Assembly (NCBI GenBank): GCA_012932295.1 | Contig: JAAONU010000011.1 | Span: forward strand, 46,440,352 to 46,504,351 | From: Cyclina sinensis | Lineage: Eukaryota; Mollusca; Bivalvia; Venerida; Veneridae | Length of the DNA stretch: 64,000 nt | Direction of reading: 5' to 3' | Shown: one piece after another, positions 37,001 to 50,600 of the stretch | How positions within the stretch are numbered: position 1 is the stretch's first letter | Layout of the letters: every line of letters begins with the position of its first letter | Position numbers and translations under genes: made by a program | Notes under the pieces: model-generated | Seen by the model: only the letters and a program-made list of their open reading frames with translations | What the model was told of the DNA's origin: nothing | Database searches by the model: none

Positions 37001-38327
37001 GTAAGTACAGGCAATTATTTTTATATATTTGACATAAAATTTTACTTTTTTTTTGTTAATTAAATTGATACCCTCAAAACTTCTTTGCATTGTGGGAGAC
37101 TGTGTACATTAGTCAGAATTATGGTTGACACAGCCTGCTGTTTGAGCTGTTCAATTTTATTCTTTAACACCTTTGCTTTGAGTTTATTTACATCTCCCAT
37201 TTAAGTCAGTTGAATGTAATACTGTTGGGAGCAAACCTTTAAACCTTTGCCACCTTATTAAATTTTTCACTGCTACTTTTCATTGCATGCTGTCTTTTTA
37301 GCTTGTCTGTTTCGAAGAAAAAGTTGAGCTATTATGATCACTGCATCGTCATCGTCATCATCGTGCAAAAACTTTAATGTAGCCCATTACTCAAACAATT
37401 TAAAAGGTATCAATATGAAACTTTGAATGCTTGCTTATCATGAAAAGAGGCATTTGTAACACAATGGGCATTATTCTGAAAGCTATATATTTGGAGTTAT
37501 GCCCCTTTTTAACTCAGAATTTTTGTCAAAATTGCTTATTAAGTTGAATGATCAAAGGTATCAGTATGAACAATATCAACATTTTGACATGAAATGTCAG
37601 AGGTATATAGACTTCCTTCAGTAGTAGTGCACAAGAACCATAACTATGGCCCCCATTGTCAACATGTAAACAGACAAGAGTTGGTACCTCTCCATTGAGC
37701 TCTTGTTTTCATTCCCCATTTGCTAAACAAGGTGGTGTTTTATCAACTGGTCTTTTTCTATCTGCTCCACATGTATATTCAGTTTAAACTTGTTTATGTT
37801 ACATTGATTTGGAGGCAAGTTCTTGCAACTCTTGTTGATCCCTCTTGATGACTTACCAGTCATTGCGCTTATAGTGTTGCATGCGTAAAGTCACTAGACA
37901 CTCTCATCCCTGGTGGAATTTGAACCAGTGACCTTCAGATCGGTAGTCATGAGCTCTTTCCCTTTCATCCCTGCTCCTTTACATGTACATTTGTATTGAT
38001 GCAGTAATAATAGTTTTGTTAAATTGTGTCTTTGAGTTGTACAGCTTGAGAGAAGACAAAAGCAGGATAGCCTTATTAAAAATTCATCATTCATAAGACA
38101 CATATAGAAACAAAAAGGAAGGTCTAAAAGCAGTTTTACCCCTTTTAAAATTTGTAATTTCAGCACTTACTGTACATGCACATATCAGGAAGAGATTATG
38201 AATGAAATTCATAAAGCTTTGTCCCTCCATCCTATTAGTCTTGATGTTTTCTGCTTTCAGAATTGCTGTGCGACTTGGTCAAGATAGAGCAAACAAAGTA
38301 AAGGCAGGCATTGCTGATTTACATTAG
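34087..38327 (+). CDS. DHRS7: Dehydrogenase/reductase SDR family member 7-like (7 coding exons)
   Basis: NAD(P)H-dependent short-chain dehydrogenase of the DHRS7 type, a membrane-anchored ER enzyme in vertebrates. Exons: 34087-34198, 34666-34815, 35172-35284, 35639-35878, 36404-36523, 36834-37000, 38261-38327; 322 aa in an unbroken frame (human 339). Residues 1-20 form a signal-anchor helix ([17 protein letters not shown]). The cofactor motif is TGCSSGIG (48-55), NNAG is at 131-134, the likely catalytic Ser is 184, and Y197-x3-K201 is present in [13 protein letters not shown] (226-230) and a DHRS7-like C-terminal half ([23 protein letters not shown]) follow. The position of the fourth catalytic residue, usually Asn, is Asp156 ([14 protein letters not shown]). 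The start is the first ATG ahead of the anchor helix. Transcribed away from paralogue B. Confidence 0.92.
34288..34366 (-). ncRNA. tRNA-derived SINE-like sequence in DHRS7 intron 1
   Basis: On the minus strand a box-A-like TAGCTCTTATGG (34349-34360) and a box-B-like AGTTCAAATCC (34298-34308) are spaced about as in a tRNA gene. The stem sequences do not form a clean cloverleaf, so this is better read as a tRNA-derived repeat than as a working tRNA. Confidence 0.5.
37300..37706 (+). mobile_element. Short pearl-like element in DHRS7 intron 6
   Basis: The start is a weak palindrome (TAGCTTGTCTG, then TTGAGCTA) followed by ATGATCAC and a CATCGT repeat. The end is GAGCTCTTGT, the closing heptamer CTCTTGT again. 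The core has one to two units only (AAAGGTATCAATATGAAACT, AAAGGTATCAGTATGAAC). No coding sequence. Confidence 0.55.
37905..37985 (-). ncRNA. tRNA-derived SINE-like sequence in DHRS7 intron 6
   Basis: On the minus strand GGTTCAAATTCC (37915-37926) is a perfect box B, with CTGAAGGTCACT before it resembling an anticodon-arm and variable-loop end. Box A is poor. It is probably a relic of a tRNA-derived SINE. Confidence 0.4.
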
Positions 38328-38616
38328 AATGTTGTGACCTTTACTGATATTGAGGACGAACCTTTATTGTGGTTTGTTCATTAAAAGATGTGTTCAGATG
38401 CAGGTACAATAAGTGTCAGGAACAACATACATGTAAAACTGTGTGTACAGTGTTATTTGAACTTTTATATTTTGTTACAATATTTATATATATTCTGTAT
38501 TACTATTTCAAAACTATCTATACTAGCAAAAATTGAATACATCTGTATTATGAAATCTGTGATATTTTGATATAATTATACTCGTAATCCCTATATTGTA
38601 ATTTTTTAATTGAGTC

Positions 38617-38622
38617 AATAAA
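38617..38622 (+). terminator. Polyadenylation signal AATAAA for DHRS7
   Basis: Canonical hexamer 290 bases after the DHRS7 stop, followed within 25 bases by a short tandem repeat. Confidence 0.6.
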
Positions 38623-38644
38623 TGTTTACTTTTACATACTAGTA

Positions 38645-38732
38645 TTAGTGATTGTGCTGTGTTGCATTAGTGATTGTGCTGTGTTGCATTAGTGATTGTG
38701 CTGTGTTGCATTAGTGATTGTGCTGTGTTGCA
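38645..38732 (+). repeat. 22-bp minisatellite, four perfect copies, at the DHRS7 3' end
   Basis: Four identical units of TTAGTGATTGTGCTGTGTTG plus CA stand immediately after the poly(A) signal. The lack of any difference between units points to very recent expansion. Confidence 0.9.
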
Positions 38733-41682
38733 TTTATAGCATTTAGAGATAAAACTACATTTATTCAGAATAACAAGTAATTCAAAACTCACATTGCTTA
38801 AAAGCCTGTCAAAGAAAGATCTTGATCAAAATCAAGATGCAGGCTGGAAATTTTTTTGAACAAGTTAAAATTCCATGCAGTATTGAAGAAAAAGGTTGTC
38901 ATAGATTTGCACAAAGATTCATTCTTAAAATTTGTTTATCTTGCCAGAACCTCCATTAAGGTCTTTCATGGAGATAAAGAGTAACTTGTTTGGGAGGTAA
39001 AAAAAATGGCAGACTGCTGTTTTTTCATTATGGAATTATTATGACAGTGAATATCCGATGTAAGAATTAGATATAGGATCCAAAGGAAGATGGCAAAATA
39101 TTGGCATACTTGCTTTAGCAATTTGTCAACTGTCTTTGAAAAAGTTTGCAATATGCTTGAAGGTATCATTTGGGAAATGCAGTTGCATGGGTGAAAGATG
39201 GAAATTTGAAAAATCCTGAAAATCCTAAATTAAGCATTTATAGAAAATAGAGAGCTTTAGGGAGTCTGATAATCCTGTAAATCCGGAATAATCCTGAAAA
39301 CTTTTACCCATGCAGTCGGGTACAAGGTGAATACAAGTACAGACATTGATCAATCAATAAGATCTCTGTTTTGTACCAATTCACTACTAAAAACTGGTAA
39401 TAGTGTCATGTTATATATATAGTGCCATGTCATATATATAGTGCCATGTCATATATATATATAGAAAGAGAGAATGTTATGTCATATAAATAGTGTCATT
39501 TATATAGTGTTATGTCATATATTTCTGATAAGCACTAGCTTTTTCTTGTTTAAATCCTTCATCGTCAACTTTTAAGTGATGTAATGACCAGAAAACAAGT
39601 CAGTGGGAAATTCTATTCTTTAAAGGTTCTTTAAAGTCTGTGGTCATCTCATTTCAAATGTTTTTGACATTGTGTATGGGGTAGTTCTGAGTCTCCTGAA
39701 AAACTATCATGATTGTGGGAAGAGTAGAGATAAAATTAACACAATCTATCAGATGTTTTATATTTTCTTTTCAAATAATAAACATACATTACTGTAGAAC
39801 ATTTTCTAAATTATACATAAAAAGATCTTAGCTAAAGCACAAAAAATACAAAATCTAGTCTTTTTTAAACACAATGTTTTCATTACCTACACAAAAAATC
39901 ATATACATTACAACAGTATTTAATACTATAAAATTTTAATATGTTGCCAAGATACAAGCTAGGTTTAATAAAAAGAAAGAGAGGTTTTGAAAAAAAGACT
40001 TACTTGAATTGAAAGACAGGGTGCAGCTGTTAACAGAAAACAGTTTTTACAAAAGAATGAGAAATATTAAAGATAAGATTTTTTTTTTAATTTTAATTAT
40101 TTCTAGTACATCCTACCATTTCGCCTGGCAAAACAGCTAAGATATACTGTTATACCTTAGTATCACTGGAACAGTCAAACTACGACTGTACCTAATACAT
40201 AAATATGCCCAATGGCACAGAATGCAATACCCTATACAAGCACACTGATAATAAATAAATAAAATTATTGTATACATTTCACTGTTCTATTCTTCAACAG
40301 CTTAAACAAGTTTTTCTAGCACAGATATATGTATCAAAAGCTGTAGATTTGTGACAAGTTTATCAACTGTCACACAATCTCTGACTACCAGTAGATCAAA
40401 ATAACCAAATACACTTCTGCTCAGAAATCACATTTCAAAAGTTCAAAACAAAACTGATATTTTCTTGCCTAAATGGGTAATTCCTACATAGATTAAACTC
40501 CAAATGGTGTTTGTATTAAAGAGACTGAACTGACCTTAAACTGGCTGTAAGGCTTACATCAACTGCAGAATTAATTAATTCAGAATAAACTTTTGTTACA
40601 TTCCTAGGCCCCATAACCTAAAATAAACTTCCCTTCAATAACAGATTACTTGTGATCAAAGTTGACGTGATGCATCATTCACAAATTCTAGACAAGGCTA
40701 TTTCAAATGACCTTGAGAGTTACATAAAACACACCTGGTAATTTTATGAAGGATGAAACTGAAAAGTGAATGCAAGAAAGTGCTCTCTGCATCTTTACTT
40801 CCAAGCAATTAGAACTTTTTTGCATTTACCCCTAAAAAAACCCTAAACCATTCCATGGTTCATCTCTCTTTACAGAATGCAGTGAGTGCAAGAAGATTTT
40901 TAGCTTAAAATAATAAACTGATGGAATTTTGAAATATTCTTCACAAATTAAGACATAGAATTTTTTCCTTGCAATCCATTTCTGATACATATGCATCATC
41001 TTTGGTAATTGTGATTTCCTCGTTTAACAGCTGTATACACTCAGTGAAAAATGTTCGACTGGGAGAGCAGTCCAATCAAAAGATTGAAGAAAAGTGATAT
41101 ACGTATGTCCATAAAAACAGTTCTCTATGGTTGTAGATTGTAGTTGGAATGATCATCATTTAAATGATGATTTTTCTTCTCTCAAAACTGAATTTGAAAA
41201 TACAGTCTTTAAATAGTAAAAAAAAGTAAATGTTTTAAAGTATAAAGAACAATGTAAAAAGATAGCAACTATTACACATGATGTCTATAAGACTGTACAA
41301 TGTTTACAAATGTGACAGTTATAGACGGTTAGACACTATTAGGTGGATACTATGTTTCTACGAAACTGTACATTGTCTTAGCAACTATTCAATTCAAACA
41401 CAGTGTTTCTAGGAAACTGTAAAATATCACTTTAAAGACACAAGAAGCTACAACATGTAATATATGTGCAACCACTCAGGACTTAATCCTGGATTTCAAT
41501 AAGAGACTTTCTACTCGAGACATCAGTAATCAAAATATACTGGCATATGTTAATATTAATAGTAACATCCTTTTTTGTTTCATATCCTGCTAAATAAAGA
41601 CAAGGTTGTGATATCCAGTGCAAAAGCATAGTTGAAGCCTCATTCAAATTTTTATCCCGCTCTGCTGTATTTCATTACTGTA
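38733..41682. other. Intergenic region and probable PTK7 3' UTR
   Basis: AT-rich sequence between two convergent genes. The right part is probably the PTK7 3' UTR, but no convincing minus-strand AATAAA close to the stop was found. A 20-bp-class repeat of ATATATAGTGCCATGTCAT lies at about 39407-39535. Nothing else is recognised. Confidence 0.5.
39407..39535 (+). repeat. Short AT-rich minisatellite (ATATATAGTGCCATGTCAT)
   Basis: Five to six imperfect units of about 20 bp built on GTGCCATGTCATATATATA, with one interruption by AGAAAGAGAGAATG. Confidence 0.7.
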
Positions 41683-44600
41683 TCAAGTCATGAATGGTTC
41701 ACGTGCATGGTACGAAGTCATTGGAGGGAAAGACGAAGCAGACGGTGAAACTGGTGTCTGAAACTGTGGTTGTGAATATATCTGCACAAGTTCTGCAACA
41801 ACATTACAGACTTCTGTAAAATTTGGACGGTCTTTTGGGCTTTCTGCTGTACACTTACGAGCAAGATCTATCATTTCATTTGGACAATGTTCTAAGAATT
41901 CCAAACAAACATCACCAGCTTTGAGACCTTTTAGAAGTTCTTCATCATTGCGATTTTTGTGCGGAATGTCCGCCAGGTGTAAAACTTCCCACATAAATAC
42001 ACCAAAAGCCCACACATCACTTTTTGTAGAATAGTCTGCTTCCAACACCGCTTCAGGTGACAGCCATCTGAGTGGCAATGCAGTCTGATTGTTAATGATC
42101 ACATATTCACTTGCGTACAAGTCTCTCGCTAACGCCATGTGAGATATTTTCAGTTCAAGCCTTGAAGTAAGTAACACGTTTCTTGTGGCAAGATCCCTGT
42201 GAACAAATCTATTGTTAGATATGTGTTCCATTCCAAGGGCAACTTGATTACACATTCCAATCTTCTGTAATATGGTGAGTGGAGGAATACGTCTGCGGCC
42301 ATTGTTGTCTACTCTAGATGCTAACAGAAACTGCTTAAGGTCACCCTGAAAATTCAAACAAGAAAGTACAATTTAATGTTAATTAACAAGAAGCTTCACA
42401 GTCAAGGCATGCGTCTGACAAACAAATTTGACTGATAGATTAACACTATTTACACAGTCAAGTTTCATTACAACTTTTTAAGTACTTATGTGGATAAGGT
42501 GACACTGATGCCACCTTTATGTCACCTTTCAAGTGACCACTAAAAGAAATGATACGAGAGATCTGTAGGTCGGGAAAATTATATGTCGTATATTAAATTG
42601 TATTTTTAGCAATCTAACCTTGTCAGCTAAGAATTTGATCTACACATATACAGGCAGTCTTTTTGGTATAGTATTTGGAAATGCTTGCAATACTAGGTTA
42701 AATGTAATTAGTCTGCTGACATGATAATGACACTGTTTAACAGTATTAAAGGTTTGACGTACCCAGTCACAATACTCAGCTATATACAGAGATGGCTCCA
42801 GTTCCTTACAAACACCTAGAAGTTTGATCACATTGTTATGGTCCAGTCGGGAATACATTTCAACTTCTCTCTGGAACTCGTAATAATGTTGATCCTCCTT
42901 CGATAGCAGCGACTTCACCACCACCTGCGTCTCGATCTCACCTGGTCGAATACCGCGAGCCTTGGCAAGGAAAACATCTCCATACTGACTTTTTCCTAGA
43001 AAGTAACGCACAATCTTAATATGAGATTTATTTAATCAGACAGAAAAGCAAGGCTTGAAACATCTCCATTTTTTTCTAGACAGATCCCAACAACAACATT
43101 TTGATACAACCTCCACTCTATCAGACACATGCATTAATTTTCATTAACAGGTTTTTTTTTGTATATCAGACTAGACTAATGCATGGAAATATTTTAATTT
43201 ACATAAATATTTGGTTCAATTACTATGTCTGCTCCTAACAAGATTATTTGCTATGAAAATGCTTTGTATATGTTCCAAACTTTAAATCAAGTTTGCAGAT
43301 GCATATTTCGCTTGTCTCAGAAAACAGACTAGTAAAGACCGAGACAACAGCATGGACACAGAAAATCAAATCATATTTCTAGAGCATAAAGTTAACTAAA
43401 ATGGATCAAATTCACAGTTTAGAATGTCACTTTAAAGTATAATACATGTTTGTTTTTTTTAGTTTTTAAATGAATTAACTCAAGTAATGATTTATGTGGT
43501 CTAGGGCAGTTGAAGGAAAGTACAAAGTTATTCAGACACACTCTAGGAACTCATAACCTTCAATACAGAAATTAAGATACCTAGAATTCCTATGGTTTGT
43601 AACTCCTGTCTTGGAAAGTACAATCTGTCAAGGCTTGTTTTGCCTACACTTCTCTGTGACTGTTGTGACAAGTTCTGTGACTGTGTATGAGAATTTGAAT
43701 GTGAGTTTGAATGTGAGGAGTGGGATGGATGTGAACTGAGTGCTGACACGTGTGACCGATTGTCACTGTCGCTACGACAACCATGTGTTCCACCAGAATC
43801 TCGGTCTCCATCTTTCATCAGTAACTCATGTTGCTCTGACTGTGGAACACCTCCATTCTGTTTCTCTCCATTCACTAAAAAAATATAAATGCAAAAGATT
43901 ATTATTAAGATGTCAAATGTAGGACATTTCAGAAAAGCTGTTTCATAAATCTAGAAAAAAAATCCACATTTTCAAAAGTAAATGTTTAAAATTAAGAATA
44001 CAAAATGTCTGGCACTGTTATTAAAGGAACCATTTCTAAATATATTTCTACTCAGCTGTTATCATCATCCAAAGGAAAGTACATGACTGTACCAATTTTC
44101 TCAGGTCAGCAGTCCTGCCCCTTGAGTATGCAACAGACAGGCGCTACAGTAACTCATCCTTGATACTTACATGTGGCTTTTCTATTCCTTCTCTGTACAA
44201 GTAGTCTGTAACTACAGTATGCCGTCAGTCCAATGACCAGTGCAAGATACGCGCCAGCACTACACACGGCAATGATCACAGTGCGCATCATATCAAAGCC
44301 CTCTTCTTCATCTGCATTTATTTTGGTAAACTCTGAACCACCTGAAAGGTTAAAGGTCAATAAGATTTTAAGAACAAGTATCTAACTACACAGGACTTAC
44401 TTGCTACAACTTTTATTCATACTTCAGCACATGTACTGAGCAAAAAGCTGTGACTCCCATTTATGGCCGAAAATTACAATTTAAGACTAATAATAAATTC
44501 AGAAAATAACATGAATTTCTCTCCAAGTAATTACATTTAACATTATATTCAACAATTAGCTTTTTCCATCATCTAAATCTCAGAACATCATCTTCCAAAA

Positions 44601-47600
44601 AGCCATCAGATTCTCACCTTCACGCACACAAATCACAATTTCTGCCACAAGGGAAGTAAATCTAACCTTTCATCTAACAGCAGTTATTATGTATACACCG
44701 GAAAGGAATTCTGCAAAACTCCTGTTGTGTTGCTAATGTCTCTCATTTACAGCATTTGTAATTTTTGGTTTAGTTGTCAGTACTGACTGAACAAATGCAA
44801 AACATGCCCAGATAAGCAGAAATTACTATTCCAATTAAAGGCCTATTAGCTGATATTGTAACTACAATATTTTCCAATGAATAGCAACTAACTGCTCACA
44901 AGATATCAAGGTATCATACATTTTTTTACAAGCGATTGTTTCATTAACTACAACAATTATGATCAACTCTTTATTTATCATTTATAAAATGATATTTCGA
45001 AAAGTTAATTAACAACAATATGATTTTGTACCTTTTAGTGGCAAATACCTCAAGATTTACACAAACACAAAATACAAGTATCATTAGTATTATAACATAG
45101 CAGTCCAACTAATTGTATGCAAGTCGAGATATTGTGTAATTTTTTGTATGGGTCAGTATCTCGTAACAGCAAGATTATAGCGCCAAACAAAAATATCTAA
45201 GAATATGCTCAATACTTCCCTCTAATTATTTCGACTATATAACACAGATACAACCTTTTGGAAGCTTGTTCTGTGTAGCAATCATTTTTTGTTCTGTTCT
45301 TAAAAACTTTTCAATAGTGTTTCATTTCTCTTGGAAAGTTTATCAGAGTACTTATGAAGAAGTCCTTAAGTTTTGTAAGAAGCTGTGAAAACTCTCAAAA
45401 GAAAGGGATCATACTCACGAGTATGATGACACTAAACAAAGATACAGGAGCTATAACAAAACCAGTGACCTTGAGCCTTACCTAGTGAACAGTTACACTG
45501 GGCAACAAGCAAGTGACCTTGACCTTGGTCAAATAAAATGTTACAGAGAATAACAAGTCAAAAGACCTTTACTTCCTCACAACAATGCCAGAAAAATAGG
45601 TGGTAAAGGTGTTAGATTGCAATAAATGTTCAATATGTGAACCATGACAGTACTAGAGCCTTCGGCAACATTTGGGCCAGGAATCTTATGTTTTGTTAAT
45701 CTAATTTTGATCAAGATTTTCCCACTCTTGCTTCAGGGCTTTTTAAGATGAGTAAGTGTGTTGATGTTTCTCTTCTAAAGCCTTTGTTTTAAAATACCCC
45801 AGATTCCATAGTCCATTGGAGCTGCATCAGGCAACTTTGGCATCCATTCCTCTGGTGTAATAAAGTTAACTTTCCTAGATTTGAGGTAGTTTAATGTGTT
45901 TTTGGCAGTGCGGCTTGAGGCACTGTCCTGATGAAACACCATGTTTTTCTGTGTATCACCGGAAAACAATCTGTGGACTTTTTTGTCCAGGAAAAGCTTC
46001 AGAACATTATTAATATAGTAGTCTGAGTTGACTTTAGTACCTTTGTCAATGATTCTGTTCAAAATTTCTGTTTTGCCATTATAACAAACACCAGCCTATG
46101 CCATGAACCCTGCAGCAAAGGCATCACACTTAACAAACTTGAATTTGTTGTTGAGGTTATACCCCTTACAAACATAGGAAACCTTTTGATGGACGTAACT
46201 TCCACCTAGAACATGGCTTCATCAGATGTCATGAAATTCTTCGATTTGCCATCACTCAACTTCTGGTAGAGTTTCCATTTAGTGTCATTTAGTAATCTTG
46301 ACAGTGTTGAGGTGAAGGACTCTGCACTTTCTCCAGAGTTTTGCAGGAAGTACCTGGCGATTTACATGACTGATGGTTCCAAGTGATACATTCAACTTAG
46401 AAGCCATCTCACGTTGCATTGGCAGATTGACCTTGTTGATCATGATAGAGATCTTTCGTACAATGTTGGATATAGCAATAGATGGACATTTCTTTAAATT
46501 TTGTAACAGAAGGCTGAGATGGATTTATATTTCGTCGTGAGTCATTCTGATGATGAATATTATTAATTGTGCCCAAAGAAACACTAAACCCTCTGTCTTT
46601 AACTATTTTCATGATGCTTCTATAGCTATGTTTAGACCTCAAAAGATCAAGTACTATACTTTCTACTTTATGGCTTATTTTTGTACGTAACATTGTTGTA
46701 CATGTACTTTCAATGGTATGACAGTAAAGAATGGAGTGTATTTACATTTATCAATAGACATGTAAACACTACTGCGTGCATGCAAGGGAAAATCGAGGTC
46801 TTTATTATGTTCAAATACAAGCTGAACTCCTCTCGTAGCACCATCAACATTACTGTAGGAAAGGGTCAGTAAGGGTCAGATTCAAATGGAAAACTATGAG
46901 AAAAATAAAGATGTATATTGCACAACTGACATTTAAATAACAAGAATTATCTCTTGTGAGGTTTAGAGAACCAGCAACATCAGTATTCAGCCATTTTTTA
47001 CCACCATCCCAGCCCTAATTTTCCAGACCCTTAGCTGTTCTTGCTTTTTCTGATCATTTTTTAAAGACCTTAAATTTTTCTTATTTCCTCTTAGTGTTTC
47101 ATTTTTTTTAACAGACTACCCCAAGGGTCTTTCTTTTTTTCACTTCTTTTAAACTAAACTGGTTATCAAGTTAAGTTTACTGTTAGAAATTTCCATTATC
47201 AGGATGTTGACTTGTGCTTATACATACAGGCAATATAATTCAACACATATCCAGGACATCAGAACGCTTCTGAACATGTGAAATATGTAAATGTATCCTG
47301 GTAATGTAGTTTAAATCTCAAAAAAATACAACTTATCACTGTCTTACCTAACCTCTGCGTGCCAACAGGAATTTTTGCATTCTGACAGACAAATAGTTAT
47401 TTTTACATAGAAATTTCTTCATGTTGTGATAAGTGGATGTGGGACAATAAAATCCTGTTTTTATTGTAACAAACATCAAGGGCAAAACATATCAGTCCTT
47501 TTTCATGGCAGTTTCAGGCAATCCAAGCACATGTCAGTCATAGCTGGGCACATGTGAGCACTTTTTTTGTTACTTAGTGAAGAGACATAAATCTACGAAC

Positions 47601-50600
47601 AATGCAGTTAGCAGGCTGGGGTATGTTAGACATAAACACAGAAGGGTGGGCACAGTAAAAACATTGGATTTAATGGCTTTTACATCATCAAAGAAAATAC
47701 AAGTAAGAAACCTTTTTTGTTTGCCACCTCTGGCCTCTTGTTAAAAATCTTAGACAAAGATTCTAGGTACTAGCAGATGATACAGGTCTATGGGCAAGTC
47801 TTACATTAACTTTAAATTCTACATTATGCCTTATGTCAATTATCATCTTTCTCAAAATGCTTTTCAGTAAAAATGTCAAACTTGTATACTTTCTTCAGAG
47901 TTTCTGGATTCCCTGCTGGTAAGAATTTACATTTTACAGCTGGGAGTTCTAGACACATAAGCCATAAGATCCCTAACTTTTAGATTGGACTGGTTCACCT
48001 ACGACAATGCAGAGATGCAGACTGTGGTCCATGAAACCAGATACATTTATTTTTTTTTAACTGAATTAATTTGAAAGATGGAGATTTTCTGAATATAACA
48101 TCTTAGTATGTTCAAAACAGGTAGGAAACTTGTTTCTTTAAAATAAACATGCCAAGTTTTTGTCAATGAAAACATGACTTAAGGGCTAGCAATGGGCAGA
48201 TCCTTAAGTGATAGGAGTTGCACAGGACTTTACACTTTAGTTAAGGAGATAGGAATCTGAACTGGAGATGGCAGAAGTAAGAAGCAATAATCAGCTATCA
48301 CACATCCTGTCACAGCTAGGCAAAATGAACTTTTTTTTCAACAGCAACAATTCATATAAAAATATTTGCTCTAAAACATCACTAACTGTACCTAGAAGCA
48401 ATTCAAATTCTTAAACACAACATCTTTTAACCCTTTCAACCTACATTTTTAGTAATGGACTATTCCTGAGTCTTCTTGGAACAGTCTATTATGGTAAAAA
48501 GGGTTAAATGAACTACTACAAGACTCCTTCAAACCATTCATGCTGTAAGTGTAAGCTGACTGGCCATGCATGTATGCCAAATATCTACTTTGAAAGCAGA
48601 AATGGAAAATAAAGGGATGAAATGAGTTTTTATAGATCAGTCTCTGTAACAGAGACCATAGCACTGGAATGTAAAGAGAAAATGACAGAAAAAGTGAAAA
48701 GACTGGCACATGTCAGAATGCTGTCCCTCAGCAAATGCTGAATTTATCACAAAATTTTACACTGTCCTATTCTTCTTGAACACTTCAGTTCACATCATTA
48801 TAAATGCCATAGAGTCACTTCATTACATATCACATATCCAACTGTTATTAGCATGAATGGTTTGAGGAATGTTGTTGTTGTTGTTTCACCAGCAGACGGT
48901 GCTGTTTCTTTTATTAACAGCTTGTAATATGTTTTAACGTATTTCTCATCTGAAAAGGAAAACACACGCACAGAAGGTTCACTCGACAGAAAAAGAACAT
49001 AACACAACCACGTGACAACACAAAGCATAAATTACAGAACAGCAGCAAAGTTTTGTGCTCCAGTCCAAACTTTTTTCTAGACACCTTACTGTATTAAGAT
49101 AGACAAACTCAGATTCACAAACATTAGTTAGCTCATCTAGTTTAGACAGAAATAAATATTGTATACATGAAGCCACCTGAATGAAAGGACTACACTTTGT
49201 TACCTTGACTACAGCTGACCCAGTTTTGTTCTATACAAATGCAAAAACAGTACAAAGGACTTATCAAATGCCTAAAGCAGGCCTTCCCCTTGGAATTTCC
49301 ACAATTTTCAAAAGGAAAGAAAGGTTTTATACTTACTTGCAACATAAACATAAGCTGATGTGTAAATGGCCCCAGCACTGTTGTTTGCTGTACATCCATA
49401 CATAGCCTGGTCTTCCATATAGACCTTGGATATCAACATACTTCCATTGGGATAAAACTAGGAAAAATTTAGATAAAAACATTTTATGAAATTCCTTTCA
49501 ATTCATCATAGTATTTCTTTGCTATTTAACAGTTATTGAAATTTAAACATGTTTATGAAATGGAGGGAATTTAATTAAGCAATAGTGTGTCTCAGGCTGT
49601 AATTGATCACTATGTACAACTATGACTTATCCACGTGTATTCTGTTACAAGTCAAGAAAAAAAAAATGTACCGTGACAGAAGGACATTTACATTCTTTTT
49701 GTTCATTGCATGCCCGTTTTCAAACTTAATACTTCTACCAGTAAACAGTTCCTTGTTTACCCTACAAACTGTTCACTGTATCATCATAATCTTGGGACTG
49801 TTAAAACGGGTCTGACTATTTCCCTTTCAGCAAAATTTTCTTAATTATGTGTAAGTACCTAAATACTTTGCAACTTGCTCCCACTTGCTTGTTTATAGTC
49901 TCAATAATGACTTACTGTATATCTGCTAGTATCTACAAAGTCTCGTATCCCATTTTTGTCCCAGATAATGGACGGTCTAGGGTCTCCAGTTGCAACACAA
50001 TGTAGCATGAGGGAATGTTCTTCATATGCGGTTGTATTTGTAGGACGGATCTGAAACTTTGGTCTCTCTGAAATCAAAGTACTGAAATACTCAAAAGCAG
50101 TTATAATATTAAACTAATATATCAAACCTTTTGCATGGTCAGCTTTTCATTATCTTTTTAGTTTGTTTTTATTTTAAATGAACTACCTGTTGATATGTAA
50201 ATAATATCTCATTTAGTACAGTACTTCCTTTCTGAGTCTTTCAGCATGCTAAAATATTTTGTCTTATATTTTCTTAACCAACCAGTACTTACTATCATTA
50301 TAGATTTTATGAATATAGTCAGTATGATGAATTAAAGGAGTGTCTGTTGGTACTCAATCGGTGTCCTATTGATTGTAAACACGTACCAACAACATAGATG
50401 AAAATGGTCTTGTTGATGTACTCCTGGGTAATTCCTTTAGCTACCATGGCAACACATGTGTACGGACCAGCATCATTTCTCTGGACACCACGGAAATAAA
50501 GAATTCCATCAGAATCCATAATGTGTGAAATGTAGTCTAAGTTTTTGTTGTTCTCCCATTTCCCTGTCAGCAGCCCCTTTATCCATTTGACCTTGGGAGT

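Noticed and set aside
45775..46062. Possible active transposase gene
   Set aside because: The reading frame is interrupted by a stop after TSDEAMF and by frameshifts, and the first catalytic region cannot be joined to the rest.
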